NCBI GenBank assembly: GCA_943737045.1
Contig: CALSFV010000223.1
Span: 1,136,001-1,200,000 of the forward strand
Length of the DNA stretch: 64,000 nucleotides
Source of the DNA: Parapristionchus giblindavisi
Taxonomy: Eukaryota > Nematoda > Chromadorea > Rhabditida > Diplogasteridae
Direction: 5' to 3'
The position numbers were made by a program, and so were the translations under genes. Below the pieces are notes generated by a model, which was given only the letters and a program-made list of their open reading frames with translations, was not told where the DNA came from and searched no databases. Position 1 is the stretch's first letter; each line of letters opens with the position of its first letter. Shown piece by piece: positions 42,786-53,804 of the stretch.

Positions 42786-43130
42786 TACCCAGCGAATTCC
42801 CGTTTCCGCATTCCCACATAACCACAGACCAGACGTCAAATATGGTCGTCAACAGAAAACAGTAGAAAATAAAAACAAAATAAACACTGTCAGATTCGCA
42901 CCACCCATCGCACACTCTGTGAATTCTCGTTCGCACATACATAACCCAGAAAAGAAAATACTTGTATAAAATACACTTGTTTATTTCGCACGAGAGCAGC
43001 CAGCCACAGCCACGATGTGGATCTATGTTTAGCGATAGAGCCAAAGCGAGATAGTAGGTGGATCAGAGAGAGCGCGAAGAGGGAAGGGATTACCATCTCA
43101 AATGGCCAGGACAAGTTGTGAGGACAAGAG
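42786..43130 (+). repeat. R2 units and flank
   Basis: One or two R2 units ('gcgaattcccgtttccgcat'), then a segment related to 3580-3620 ('aaatacacttgtttatttcg'). No gene is seen. Confidence 0.5.
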
Positions 43131-43720
43131 TCTCCTTGTTAGATTACGCGGCCCCTAGGGATAGGGACGGAGCATCTGGGGAATAAGCTCCGCAACTGGA
43201 CCGGGATTCTAGAGTAGTGCCACCGCCGTAGAGATCTCATCGTACGGTGGCTTGGTCCTGAAGATTTTTTCAACTTTGATAAGTTAGTACCATTAAGTCG
43301 TGAACTTACGTCTGGGTTCTTACGTGCTCACCTTTCAGGAATTCCTCCCACAAACAATTCAAAAAAAGTTAATAACGCACTCGGTTTGAAAATCTTTGAC
43401 CATGAAAAAAATTCAATTCAATTTTTTCCCTACTTCTATTCGAGATTTCCTTTTAGCTAAACTGCGCTTTTTTGGATTAGCGATAGAACCCGGTTCGTTG
43501 TCGCCATTTTCTTGTTTCATCAATTTCACAAATATTAGTAGATTGGGCAAATTGCAATAAAGCGGATTTAGAAATGTTAGCAACACATAAAGTTGGATAA
43601 TCACGTCAGATCATTGATCTACATATGAAAGTCTACATATGGTCTTTATGGCAAATCGTGGAGGTAAGCGTGGAGGTAAGCGGAGGATGGGACTATATCT
43701 GCACTCCTCCCATCCAAGAT
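43131..43720 (+). repeat. R1 repeat, near-complete copy
   Basis: Begins 'gattacgcggcccctaggga' and runs through 'ttggtcctgaagatttt' to the R1 core. The tail 'tctacatatgaaagtctaca' matches 24060-24160. Confidence 0.75.
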
Positions 43721-43749
43721 AGGGAGACTACTCATCGTTCCCTTACAAG

Positions 43750-43850
43750 GAGTCTCATTAGCCTTATTCCTTTCTTATTGGCCTTATTGGCCAATTAAGA
43801 ACAATGAGACTCCTTGTTAGCGTAGATCGACCCACTCCCATGTCTCACCA
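43750..43850. mobile_element. Small palindromic element (GGAGTCTCATT)
   Basis: Arms 'acaaggagtctcattagcct' and 'aacaatgagactccttgtta' flank a TTGGCC-rich centre. The same terminal words end the element at 25177-25841. Confidence 0.6.
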
Positions 43851-43991
43851 CCCGCTCTCCTTATTATATTAGTGTTGTTCAAATGTTGTATGATATATAA
43901 ATAAATAAATAAACTGTGAAACAGAACGATGAGAAACCGGGAAATTTCTTTTCCTTAAAAATTTCCCTACCTCCTTTCAGTTAATGTCTAC

Positions 43992-44125
43992 TCACTTCTC
44001 AGCCGCTTTCTTACTGCTCCCAGCATCTCCATACCCGCCATTCTGCTTGTCGCTCTGACTGCCAGATGCCGCGCCTGACGCGGAGCAGGTCGCGTTAGCG
44101 CCCGTGCCACATCTTCCAGTGATGC
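43992..44125 (-). CDS. NCSASGA C-terminal exon, copy 4
   Basis: 134 bp, two bases plus 44 codons with stop. Reads ITGRCGTGANATCSASGAAS then GSQSDKQNGGYGDAGSSKK and AAEK. The acceptor CTCAG|GC and stop are the same as in copies 1 and 2. It is open throughout and lies inside the interval spanned by the LARS2 exons on the same strand. Confidence 0.5.
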
Positions 44126-44913
44126 CTGAGACAGGATACTGTTAAGCGACGGCGATCGTTATGGGTGAGTCCAAGGCCATACACACTACTCACAATCAGA
44201 CTCGCACCTGCAAATAACCATGTGAATTCTCGTTTCAGCATTCCAAAATAACATAAGGAATATGATAAATGTTGATAATATCAGGAATTTATATTATAAT
44301 GCACGATCAATAACTTCTGTGGGACGTGCGAACTCATAATTTTCACGTGAATAACTTGATTAATATTCGTTGTAACAAGACAACAACGACGTGACTTTGT
44401 AATTCGATTTTAAAACAGCAAACTAACATATTGTTAGACTTTAAATAAATAATCCAACGAATTCTTGTTTCAGCGCATTCAGACAACCCAAATAAATGAC
44501 ATGGTCTACTCTTGTCCTGTTATGCTCATTTTGAGCTTAAAAACGCTCCAAAATAATAATATCTATCAGCTCTATCACCAGACAATCATTATTGTTCACC
44601 TAATCACCAACTATTGCTCTCGTCACCAATATATAACCCAGTGTATTCCCGTTCCAGCACTGTCGCATAATCACAAACCAGACGAGACATACGATAGGAA
44701 ATGGAGAAGCGAATTAAAACAATCAAATAAACGTATTGTCGCACCCACATCACGCAAATGTTAACTCTCGTTTCGTGATTCCCAACTATCCCGATGAGAA
44801 ATCACAAAAGCTATTATAGTAAAGCAAGGTTTTTTTTTAAATCAGCAAAACCGAACTAATCAACAACATTAATCAGTAATGCTAATTTCACTTTCATGGT
44901 AAGGATTATAGCC

Positions 44914-45101
44914 ATAGGTCGAAAGGTACGTTATGAACTACCAAGCCTCACCGCATTTTGAATCGAAAATTCACGAAAAATCGAAAAACCTGACCGCATT
45001 TGGGAATTTTTTGAATACCCGACCGAATTTGAGCCGAAAATATTTTTTTAAACCTGACCGCGTTTTGAAAATGTGTAACGTATCTGTTCGACCTATGATT
45101 A
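44914..45101. mobile_element. MITE with CATAGGTCGAA ends, best copy
   Basis: Left CCATAGGTCGAA, right TTCGACCTATG. The interior contains repeated 'cctgaccgcattt' words. About 188 bp. Confidence 0.7.
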
Positions 45102-46915
45102 TAGATAAAGATAAATAAACAAAAGCATAAATAAAAGCCTAATAACCATTGCCCCTCATCACCCCGTGAACTCTCGTTTCAGCATTCTCCCATAACCATT
45201 GTCCACACGGCGACTACGATGGGAGATTGAAAAAAATGCTAGAAGGATTATCACAAAAAATACAAGATATACCCTTTGTCAGATTCCAACCACCCATCTA
45301 TCACCCTGTGGATTCCCCTTTCAGCATCCACACGTAAAACAAGGGAAAAACGCTAAAGTAATTTATGAGAAAAGTAGTCTGACTATAATGTTGCCAAAAC
45401 AACAATAAGCTCATCCACCGGCATTGGGCCTGGCCTCCCTTATCACTGAATAACCCCGTGAATTAACGTTTCACATCTTCCAAATAACATCAAAACAGAA
45501 AACAAAAGTGATAGGTATGTAGTATTGCCGTCTGGCCCACCTTATCAATATGTAGCCCAGTCAATTCCCGTTTGTCCCAGTTACAGAAACAACGTACAAT
45601 AAAGAGCGAACAGACGTATCCAATCCAAAACATTCACCAAGAATTGTCTCACTCCTCAATATATAAAACCCTTGTGAATTCCCGTTTCAGTACACTTAGA
45701 TAGTCCAAATGAAAATGACAAGAACAATGAGAACGTGTAGTAGTATACATTTCAAAATAGTTTAAAAAAATCAAACCCACCATTGATTTCCTCATTACTA
45801 TCTATGAATTCCTGTTTCACAACTTCCAAATAACCTCAAAAGGACAAGAAAAAGACGATTTATTCACACGAATTAAATACCAATAAATTAATAAAAGTAC
45901 AATCGCCATTGCCCTGCCCCACCATCACCCCTTGAATTCCCGTTTTAGCATTCTTAGATAGTTCAAATGAAAAAGATAAGAACAATGGTCGATTTAAGAA
46001 TAGTTCAAAATATTTTTAAAAATATAATCCAACCATACATGGGTGAGGTACCTGGAGCTCGAGTCTGCAGGGCGCATTCGAGCGAAAAATGGTTAATTTT
46101 ACAGAGGGCCTTCACTTTTCACCTAAACGTCATTTTTACAGGGGACATTCCACAAATTTTCGAAAAGCCATAATTTTACCCCGATGTCGGCAACATAGAT
46201 TTTCGGCGCCCTCACCGGATTGTCTTATAAAGTTTATCGATTTCGAAATATAGTTGGTCCGATTTAGAAAAATCGCTATTTTTCAAATTCTAATGCTTCA
46301 CATAAAAATGACCCTTATATAGTGGGTAGATCCCGAAAATAAGCCGTATATAGCGAGTCGATCCTCACGCTGTGAGTGCATGAAAATGTGTGGTCGGCGC
46401 CCATGTATGAATCCAAACCAGCCATTGTTTGATTATTTAAAATACTCCCTTCCCCCTGTGGATTCCTGTTTGGGCATTCCTAGATAGTCCAAATTAAAAT
46501 TCCAATAGCAATGGACGTCTGCTAAATGTACCAAAGTATATATTTTTAAATAATCAAAAAACCTAAAATAAACAACCATCGCCTCCCTCTTCAATATATG
46601 ACCCGATGTATTCCCGTTTCAGCACTCCCACATAACCATCGACCAAACGGAAAATACGATTGCATACGGGAACACTAAATAACAACCAAATAAACGCATT
46701 GTCCCATATCACGCACATTTGAAGAACTCTCGATGGAAAAGCACAAAGGATATTAAAGTAAAACAAGAACAAAAAATAATGAAATCAGCAACACCCAACC
46801 GATTCATCGACCAAAATCTATCAAGAATACTAATTTCACTTTCACGATAATGATTATAGCTAATGGTAAATAAATAAATAAATAAAAGTCCAAACACCAT
46901 TGCCGCAGTCATCAC

Positions 46916-47177
46916 CCCGTCACGGCGGCTCCATGAAGAGAAATCACTACATTTAACTTTGGCTTGAAGCCTCTTGCATTACGAAAAATCGGCAAAGTTG
47001 ATTTGCACTGGGCGGGAATTCGAACCTTCGAGGTTCGGATCGCTACACAAAAGCCATCTCGGCATGTTTCGCGAATCGTAAAACTCGACGATAGGTCTAG
47101 TCAGAAGCGTTCGTATGGCGAGCGCCCAGATATACCGTAGTCAACTTTCGCGCTGGGAGAACCTAGATGTTTTACTG
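46916..47177 (-). mobile_element. SINE2, tRNA-derived, copy
   Basis: About 90% identical by eye to 41121-41377 over its length, including 'ctcgacgataggtctagtc' and the closing 'ctttcgcgctgggagaacct'. Confidence 0.6.
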
Positions 47178-47400
47178 CTTACCATCACTCAGTTTGCGAT
47201 ACTTTTTTTCTCCGGCAAGAGCCTCTTAGTTACTATTATTGTGCCACCGTGCCGTAGATTCACGTTTCAGCATTCTCACATAACCATAGACCATACGGTA
47301 ATGATGGTTAATGACGAGATAACTATTCAAAATAAAACGAAATAAACCCTTCGTCAGATTCGAACCATATATCTATCACCCAACGGATTCTCGCTCTCAC

Positions 47401-47599
47401 ATACAGTAGCAGCCAAAAGTCAGCGGCACATTTTTGAATTGCCATAACTTTTGACTCAGATGAGCAATAGAGCTCATGTTTGGGTAGGTTAATATGGACC
47501 ATGTGGGCATCATATCCTAGTCCCGTTGTTATAATTACTCAACGAATTATTTCGTAGTGATGATGCAAACAATTAGTACTTACTCAGCAGAGACTATTT
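47401..47599. other. Possible transposon end, no gene
   Basis: 'cagtagcagccaaaagtcag' looks like the end of a Tc1-type element, but no matching inverted end was found to the right. Confidence 0.3.
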
Positions 47600-48574
47600 C
47601 CTCAGCTGGATTTTTCTGAGGCTTGTTGTTAACAGCGTATGAACAACATTTACTGAGGAGTTGAATCCGCTATGCAAGCCATTCGAGCTAATTCATTCCT
47701 ATGAGAAAATCGAAATTTCCGACACCCCTGATATAGGGCTCAAATGTCATAACTCTGTATTCAGAGAAGTTGCAGGCTCCAGACTTGGCAGATATAATAG
47801 TCCATGAGTGATACAAAACGTGGCCGAGTATGAGCCCGATTCGTTGAATTTTGAGAAATTTCGAAAAATTATTGTTCTCATTTTTCGAGGTACAGGAAGT
47901 ACCTGCTCTGGTTAATTTCGATTGTGTTTAGCAGCCAGATGTCTTCTATATATAGTTGACGACAGTTTACTATTGTTTTTAGAAATATCTTCGAGAGAAG
48001 TTGTAGTTGGATAAAGTAGGCGAAAATAGTTTTTTTTATTTCAGGCTATCTAAAAATTAAAATGATTTATTTCTGGGACTAAAAGGGGATCGATCGCCAT
48101 TCTATTATAGGGGTCATCTTTTCTTTTCATGATAATTGTCGTGGTAAGTTCTGAGCCTAATCGGACAAATTCTAAGAATCTCGAAAATATCGTGAAAAAA
48201 ATTCTAACTGTTTTCTACATCCTTTCCTCAATTATATCTTCTCCCGAAGAACTCTATATTTCTTGAAACAATGGTAAAATGTACCTCGAAAAATGAGAAA
48301 AATAATTTTTCGAAATTTCTCAAAATTCAACCGATCGGGCTCATACTCGGCCACGTTTTGTATCACGCATGGACTATTATATCTGCCAAGTCTGGAGCCT
48401 GCAACTTCACTGAATACAGAGTTATGACATTTTTGCTCTATATCAGGGGTGTCGGAAATTTCGATCTTCTCATAGGAATGAATTAGCTCGAATGGCTTGC
48501 ATAGCGGATTCAACTCCTCAGTAAATGTTGTTCATACACTGTTAACAAAAAGCCTCAGAAATATCCAGCTGAGG
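47600..48574. mobile_element. Inverted-repeat element with about 290-bp arms
   Basis: The left arm 47600-47891 starts CCTCAGCTGGATTTTTCTGA; the right arm 48281-48574 is its complement. A 390-bp spacer without coding potential separates them. Arms differ at only a few percent of sites by eye. Confidence 0.85.
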
Positions 48575-49403
48575 ACGTTTCTTACCAAAACACGATTAAT
48601 CAACTTATTCTGTATACAGAGACTAACCCCAAATTGCTTCCGTTCCCTCCCCCCCCCAATTTTTATGGCTTACTTGTAAATCGTTTAAATCAATTATTGA
48701 ATTTATATTAAATTAAATATTAAAACAAACATTAATTTCAGATGCAAGGTGGAGATCCTACCGGCACAGAGAAGGGAGGCGAATCGATTTAGAAGAAACC
48801 ATTTGAGGTTTGTTGTTGGGTTCTGCGTGACTTTTTTAAGTTCTAGCGAAGACTCCAGGAACTCGATTCTTGCTCGTTTCCTTCATTATCGAAGCCATGC
48901 ATGGGCGTGGAAGAGGGAGCTCGATTATACAAGGGCCTTTCGAACTGAAATTTGCATAAAAAAGGGTAAAATATATAATAACGATCAAAAAATCAATAAA
49001 GCAATGATCCTTATCCTACCATATGCAGGATGAATTCGGTCCGGGACTCTCGCACGACGCGAGTGGAGTGCTGGCGATGGCGATTAAATTATTAATTATT
49101 TTTAAAAATGAGTAAAATCAGCATTCATCAGCAACAGACAATCCATTGTTTGGTCAAAAGTCACGAAAAGAAAGGAACATAAGAGAAAACTCTCGTGGTT
49201 TTACGCACTCTCTCGTCTCTAGCCACTTTTATTTGCGTGACTTGAACACCGCATTTAAAAAAAATTAATCAAACTCGTTATTTGAAGAAAACAGTAAGAG
49301 TAACATAGAATCATGGTTCGGGTAAGGTATCTCTCCGGTACATCTTATACCGTAATTCTACCGTAACACTCTTCCAAACTACCGTATCCCATACCATACT
49401 CAC
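48575..49403 (+). other. Possible small exons, otherwise nothing
   Basis: After ATTTCAG at 48740 the frame MQGGDPTGTEKGGESI ends in a stop. After ATATGCAG at 49029 the frame DEFGPGLSHDASGVLAMAI follows. Both look exon-like but have no clear donors or known relatives. Confidence 0.25.
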
Positions 49404-49458
49404 CGATTCTGTCGTGCGACACCCGCGTGCTCAGCCATCAGCGTGTAGCCATGCGTCC
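49404..49458 (-). CDS. Short exon, phase-compatible with LARS2
   Basis: Minus strand, TTTCCAG acceptor and strong donor CG|GTGAGT. Reads THGYTLMAEHAGVARQN and ends with two bases. The LARS2 exon at 42388 starts by completing a codon after two bases, so the two could join. I could not place this peptide in leucyl-tRNA synthetase with confidence. Confidence 0.3.
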
Positions 49459-49611
49459 CTGGAAATTAAGAAATAAAAAAATTCACCACTTTTCTTTCAC
49501 CTGTTGAATGCGAGTTTCGAAACGGGAACAAAGTTTGACCAGTTAACCCTGTGACTGTTCGTCGCCTCGAAGATCAGATTATAGCAAAACAATAGTACGA
49601 CGTCTTTCACG

Positions 49612-49888
49612 ATATCAATGGGATACTGTAGTTCACTGGGATTCAGTATTCACTGTGATACGGTAGTCCACTGGGATACGGTAGTTCAACGGGATACGGT
49701 AGTTCACTGGGATACGGTAGTTCACTGGGATACGGTAGTTCACTGGGATTCAGTAGTTCACTGGAATACGGTAGATCACTGGAATACAGTAGTTCACTGG
49801 GATACGGTAGTTCAACGGGATACGGTAGTTCATTGGGATACTGTTGTTCACCGGGATACGGTAGTTCACTGGGATACGGTAATTCAAA
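49612..49888 (+). repeat. 18-bp minisatellite (ACTGGGATACGGTAGTTC), copy 3
   Basis: About fifteen units, all with 18-bp spacing; scattered substitutions (aacggg, attcag). Confidence 0.95.
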
Positions 49889-49964
49889 GGAGTATGGCAT
49901 CTTGATGGTGTCTGATATGTTGAGATATACGGTGGTTTTAAGAGATACGTTCGGGTATTTCGTC

Positions 49965-50010
49965 GCTCTTCACCTCAAAGACGGACTCGTTGTCTTCACT
50001 GTCAGATTTT
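49965..50010 (+). CDS. Laminin-G exon A fragment
   Basis: Reads [14 protein letters not shown] up to GTCAGA where other copies have GTGAGA; the donor is probably lost. Confidence 0.4.
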
Positions 50011-50257
50011 GTTTATTGTTGCTGCGGATGACGTATATTAATTGCCACATTTTGCTCGCTCGATATTTTCACCCTCTTTTGAAACTTAATTGATCACAAA
50101 TATAAAATAATTACAGAACGTCAACACCAGAAAAATTCAGTTGCTTAATTTTCTCAGCGCGTTTTATGAGATTCATGACAGATAAAATCATAATTATCAG
50201 GATAGATCAAGGGCTACATGTATTCAAAGATCAAAGATCAAAGATCATTCGATAAAG

Positions 50258-50345
50258 ATCCATCTCGGATCAGGAACTTCTGCGACAATTCAGTCAATGC
50301 AGACGTGTCAAGGCTGTCAGAGTACCGGTTGGTGTCTATCCAGAG
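50258..50345 (+). CDS. Laminin-G exon C, 88 bp
   Basis: Open, phase 0-1: IHLGSGTSATIQSMQTCQGC then QSTGWCLSR, donor GTAGGA. The LGSG motif is complete. The acceptor TAAAG is changed from the usual TTCAG. GATCAAA clusters stand on both sides (50225-50247, 50362-50385). Confidence 0.5.
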
Positions 50346-50385
50346 GTAGGATAATTAGAGATCAAAGATCAAAGATCAAAGTTCA

Positions 50386-51129
50386 CATCTAGTGCAAACT
50401 TGGTCATTCATATCAATCGTTAATAACGGAGATTTTAGACAATAGCATAATTAGAATGAAAAATCAGAGATCAAAGATCAATTTCACTTCGTAGGTCGTT
50501 TAGGAAGAAGATAGACAGCAGACTCTAAAAAAAAACTCTAAAAGCCTAGGCCAGGCAGCTCAGCCTGCCTATAAAGTTTCCATTAGCTCGTGCTTCCGGT
50601 CATTCTGACCTACTCACTTCGGGGGAGCATTGGAAGGTGTCCCCCTCATATTGCACGTCCCCTAGGGATAGGCACGGAGCATCCGGGGACTAATTTCCGC
50701 AATTGGTCCGGGGTTCTAGAGTAGTTCCGTCCCCGCAGGGATCACTGTGGATTGGTCCATTTTCAAATTTTTCAGCTTTGATAAGTTAGTACCATTATGG
50801 CAAGTCGTGAACTTACGTCTTTGGTTCCTTACGTGCTTACCTTTCAGGGAATCCTCCCATGACCAACTGAAAAAAATTTAATAACGCACTCGGTTTGAAA
50901 ATCTTTGTTCATGAAAAAATTCAATTGCACTCTTTTTTCCTATATCTCTTCGCGATTTTCTTTTAGCACTTTTTTATTAGCGATAGAACTCGATTCATTG
51001 CCGCCATTTTCTTGTTTCATCAATTTCACAAATATCAGTGGATTGGGCAAATTGCAATAGATCGATCTGATTGACCCCGCGAATATTTTAGTGAATAATC
51101 ACGTTATCTCACCTAAACTTAACTTGACC
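50386..51129 (+). repeat. R1 repeat copy
   Basis: Same order as 43131-43630, with the 'agctcgtgcttccggtcatt' flank. No gene is seen. Confidence 0.75.
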
Positions 51130-51133
51130 TTAA

Positions 51134-51246
51134 AGGGAGAGTGACCTCTCTCAAAGGCCTCTTTACTGCGCACACTATTTCTCTATTATCTAACAACGAG
51201 AGAGCGTAGACCGTTGAAGAGGCCGTTGACAAAGGTTTTGGTCCCT
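51134..51246. mobile_element. 113-bp piggyBac-type MITE (copy)
   Basis: TTAA on both sides. The empty equivalent 'aaccTTAACCTAActt' is kept at 3929-3944 in the paralogous intron. Confidence 0.85.
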
Positions 51247-51271
51247 TTAACCTAATTTATCCCTAAGATTC

Positions 51272-51477
51272 ACTATCTCGCTGTCATTGGAGGTATCTGA
51301 TGGTTTGGTGTGGATATGGGCCGCTTAGAAGAAGTTCGAGAACTACTATCTACTCTATATCGACTATTTATTGCTGAACCTCGAAGTTCGCAGAGGTACG
51401 GTAGAGGCGAGCTGTGTAATGCACCGGATCGCCATTAGCGTCGAGTCAACGAGATTGGTAGTAGTGATCGATGAGGT
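51272..51477 (+). pseudogene. Laminin-G exon B, chimaeric copy
   Basis: As 34286-34493, with further stops (TATCTGATGG near the start). The end SVESTRLVVVIDE and donor GTGAGAAAG remain. Confidence 0.5.
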
Positions 51478-52065
51478 GAGAAAGATCAAAGATAAAATAT
51501 TAGTACAATACTTAGCTTAAGTATTTACTTAACTTGAGCACTTATCGCTTAAAGATGGAGACCCTCGAGTTTTTTCGTAACAAGACTGTTCGGGTAGAAT
51601 GATAGAGATTTATCGCACGAACCGAACGACACATTTCATATTGCGCGATGATCTGTTTGAAGCTTGTTATGCGCAGTGAAAGTACAACTTTTCATGCAAG
51701 TAGAGAATGCCTATCCGATTTGCATACTTGGCTCTCTCACTTTCCCATTGTCACTTACGCTAATTTCCATACCATATTAACATTCAATCCCATGTTAATC
51801 GTTGCGGGAGTCAGCATAGAAATCACATAAGTAAATCATAAACGATATACGAAAAATTTCGCCATTCCATTATTTATTCTCTCTCTAATTTGAAATAAAG
51901 AATAATAATAAGATTTTAGGCCATGATTGCTTTGCTTAAAGACAGCATCGGCGAGACGCGCGAGAAAGCCGAACAGGTTTTACTTTTTGCAATTGATCTT
52001 TGATATTTATAAATTGGTTCACAGTGGCTTATTTTATCTGACTCCTGATGTTTGATCTTTCCCAG
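51478..52065 (+). other. LamG-module intron, no gene
   Basis: 51840-51985 matches 22500-22745 ('aaatcataaacgatatacga', 'gagaaagccgaacaggtttt'). Inverted GATCAAA words lie at 51990-52060. Confidence 0.5.
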
Positions 52066-52260
52066 ATCCGCATCGTTCTACACTCTCCCGAGACTGGTCG
52101 TTGTCGACGATCCTTCATCTCTCCCTCTCCACCTACGCTTACGACCTCCATCGTCCTTAGATATCGACCACAAAGATGTGCGATATTTGATCTTTGAACT
52201 TTGATCTCCTTGTAACGCTGTAAATCTTACCTTTTCCCTACGCGAAGACGCCAGCGGCCC
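52066..52260 (+). CDS. Second copy of the IRI exon-like segment
   Basis: After TTTCCCAG reads IRIVLHSPETGRCRRSFISP without stops. It conserves the frame of 22830 despite many differences. Its identity is unknown. Confidence 0.3.
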
Positions 52261-52657
52261 CAACGCTCCCTCTACCGTATCCCTACCGTATACCGCACGC
52301 GGCGCATGGAAACAGTATTTAGCTACCACAGACTGATTACGGTAATCGATATCTGCAGAGATAAAGGAGTTATGCACTGGATACAGTAGCTATCCTACAT
52401 TTGGTGGTTACGGTAGTTAGTTATATCTCTTTAATTCAAAAGAGTATCGCAGCTTGATGGTTTCCGATATGTTGAGATATACGGTGGTTTTAGGAGATAT
52501 ATTATGTTATATCGTAGCTACGATCAATTCTCTCATGGAATATTATCGATTATTTTGTACCGTAATCAATTTTCAAAAATGGCTTTGCAGCGATGAAATC
52601 AGGGTGCCACAGGAACGAACAACCACATCGATGTCCGCTAAAGTGGTATCCCCTTAA
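52261..52657 (+). repeat. TACCGTA-rich stretch and module flank
   Basis: 'taccgtatccctaccgtata' words, then 'gatgtccgctaaagtggtat', matching 32970-33270. No gene is seen. Confidence 0.5.
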
Positions 52658-52770
52658 AGGGAGCGTAGCCTTTGTCAACGGTCTCTTCAGCGGCCTACGC
52701 TCTCTCATTGTTAGAGAACGTAGAAATAGTATGCGCAATGAAGAGGCCATTGAGATAGGTCACTCTCCCT
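52658..52770. mobile_element. 113-bp piggyBac-type MITE (copy)
   Basis: Flanked by TTAA and exactly 113 bp. The uninterrupted site is at 33241-33280. Confidence 0.9.
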
Positions 52771-53061
52771 TTAAGAAAATATTTTTTTGTTGTTCGTTAT
52801 TCGTTTTTTTTGTTCGTTATTATACAATAAAGACTCGAAAAAATTTTACAAAGCAAAAAACACTGAAATAAGTTTTGGAAAAAATTGCCGAAATTGCCGA
52901 AAATTGCCGAAATTGACGAAAATATTTTTTCGGCAATTGCCGGTTTGCCGAATTGAGTCAAGTTTTTGGCTGAAGTGTATACGGCACCTAGGGACTCCAA
53001 CCATCAAATATGAGTCATCTAGGATGATTTTGAAACATTGTGCCATGCCCCCGCCGCCGCC

Positions 53062-53128
53062 AATCTCGCGTTCCCAGTCAAAGTTCACACCCGTCCGTAG
53101 CATTTGCGCCCTCATTGACTCAATGTTG
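53062..53128 (-). CDS. LARS2: LARS2 exon C (N-terminal catalytic part), broken 3' end
   Basis: Minus strand after the acceptor CATTACAG. The first base completes the codon left by exon B, then NIESMRAQMLRTGVNFDWER and EI. This is the segment following the HIGH region in bacterial-type leucyl-tRNA synthetases ('NI--Mr-Ql---G-sfDW-rEi'). The expected continuation (p-YYrWTQW) is missing. After EREI comes a GGCGGCGGCGGGGGC run with no GT donor in reach. The exon is therefore cut by a rearrangement or by an unrecognised insertion. Confidence 0.75.
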
Positions 53129-53403
53129 CTGTAATGGGCTTTTAGATTACTGTAAGTGATGCAAAACTTCGTAATGGTTCATGTACTAGCTGCATAACTC
53201 ACCTTAATCAATACTAATAAAGTAATTAACATTCATTCCCATAGATTGGTTAGCTACTTTACAGATTTTCAAAATGCGGCAGAGTTTTCAAAGAAAATCC
53301 CAAAATGTGGCCAGGATTTCAAAAAAAATCAGTTAGATAATTTTATATTGTTATTATTATTGTTGTTGTTAGATTATTGATATTACTATCAGATCACCTT
53401 TAC

Positions 53404-53489
53404 GTCCACTCGGCCGGATCGATACCACGCTCTCTCGCAGCGTTCTCTACGGGCAGACCGAATGCGTCCCAGCCGATCGGATGAATTAC
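53404..53489 (-). CDS. LARS2: LARS2 exon B (GWDAFGLP motif)
   Basis: Minus strand between ATATCAG and AC|GTAAAG, 86 bp, phase 0-2. Reads [20 protein letters not shown] then RGIDPAEWT. '[16 protein letters not shown]' is diagnostic of leucyl-tRNA synthetase of the bacterial/mitochondrial type, in the class I Rossmann fold. It joins exon A (phase 0) and exon C (one base completing ACC, Thr) exactly. Confidence 0.9.
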
Positions 53490-53509
53490 CTGATATATAC
53501 TAGTTAAAA

Positions 53510-53622
53510 GCACACCCCAAGACAATATAAATATGAAACTGCGCTCTGGTCACACTCTCTCGCTTTCTTTGTCGACGAGAGAGCGTTGCCGGACAGGAGA
53601 ATGAAATTAGCTCGTGGCTTTC
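53510..53622 (+). mobile_element. Hairpin MITE copy in LARS2 intron
   Basis: Ends CACCCCAAGAC and GAAATTAGCTCG with the CTCTCTCGC...GCGAGAGAG-type stem shared with the family. It lies between LARS2 exons A and B. Confidence 0.6.
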
Positions 53623-53804
53623 TGACAATGAAGAAGGTCGAAACAGAAGTGCATACCTTATTGTTAAATACCTAAAGTATGAAACACGAAAACATCGGGG
53701 CAATTGCAAAATAACAATATTTATGCCATTTCCAGATAAAAGTGCCACTATTCCTTTTTAAAGTATTTTAACGAATCGATCAATAACTCCGCCCCTTACC
53801 GTAC

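Larger units (their letters stand above)
44200..47400 (+). repeat. R2 repeat array, main segment
   Basis: At least fourteen degenerate units, 100-200 bp apart, each with a variant of 'gaattcccgtttcagcattc' followed by 'agatagtccaaatgaaaatg' or 'cataaccatagaccaaacga'. A MITE (44914-45101) and a SINE2 copy (46916-47177) interrupt it. On the minus strand some units encode KREFTGLYIDEGG-like words, but stops make a gene unlikely. Confidence 0.75.
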
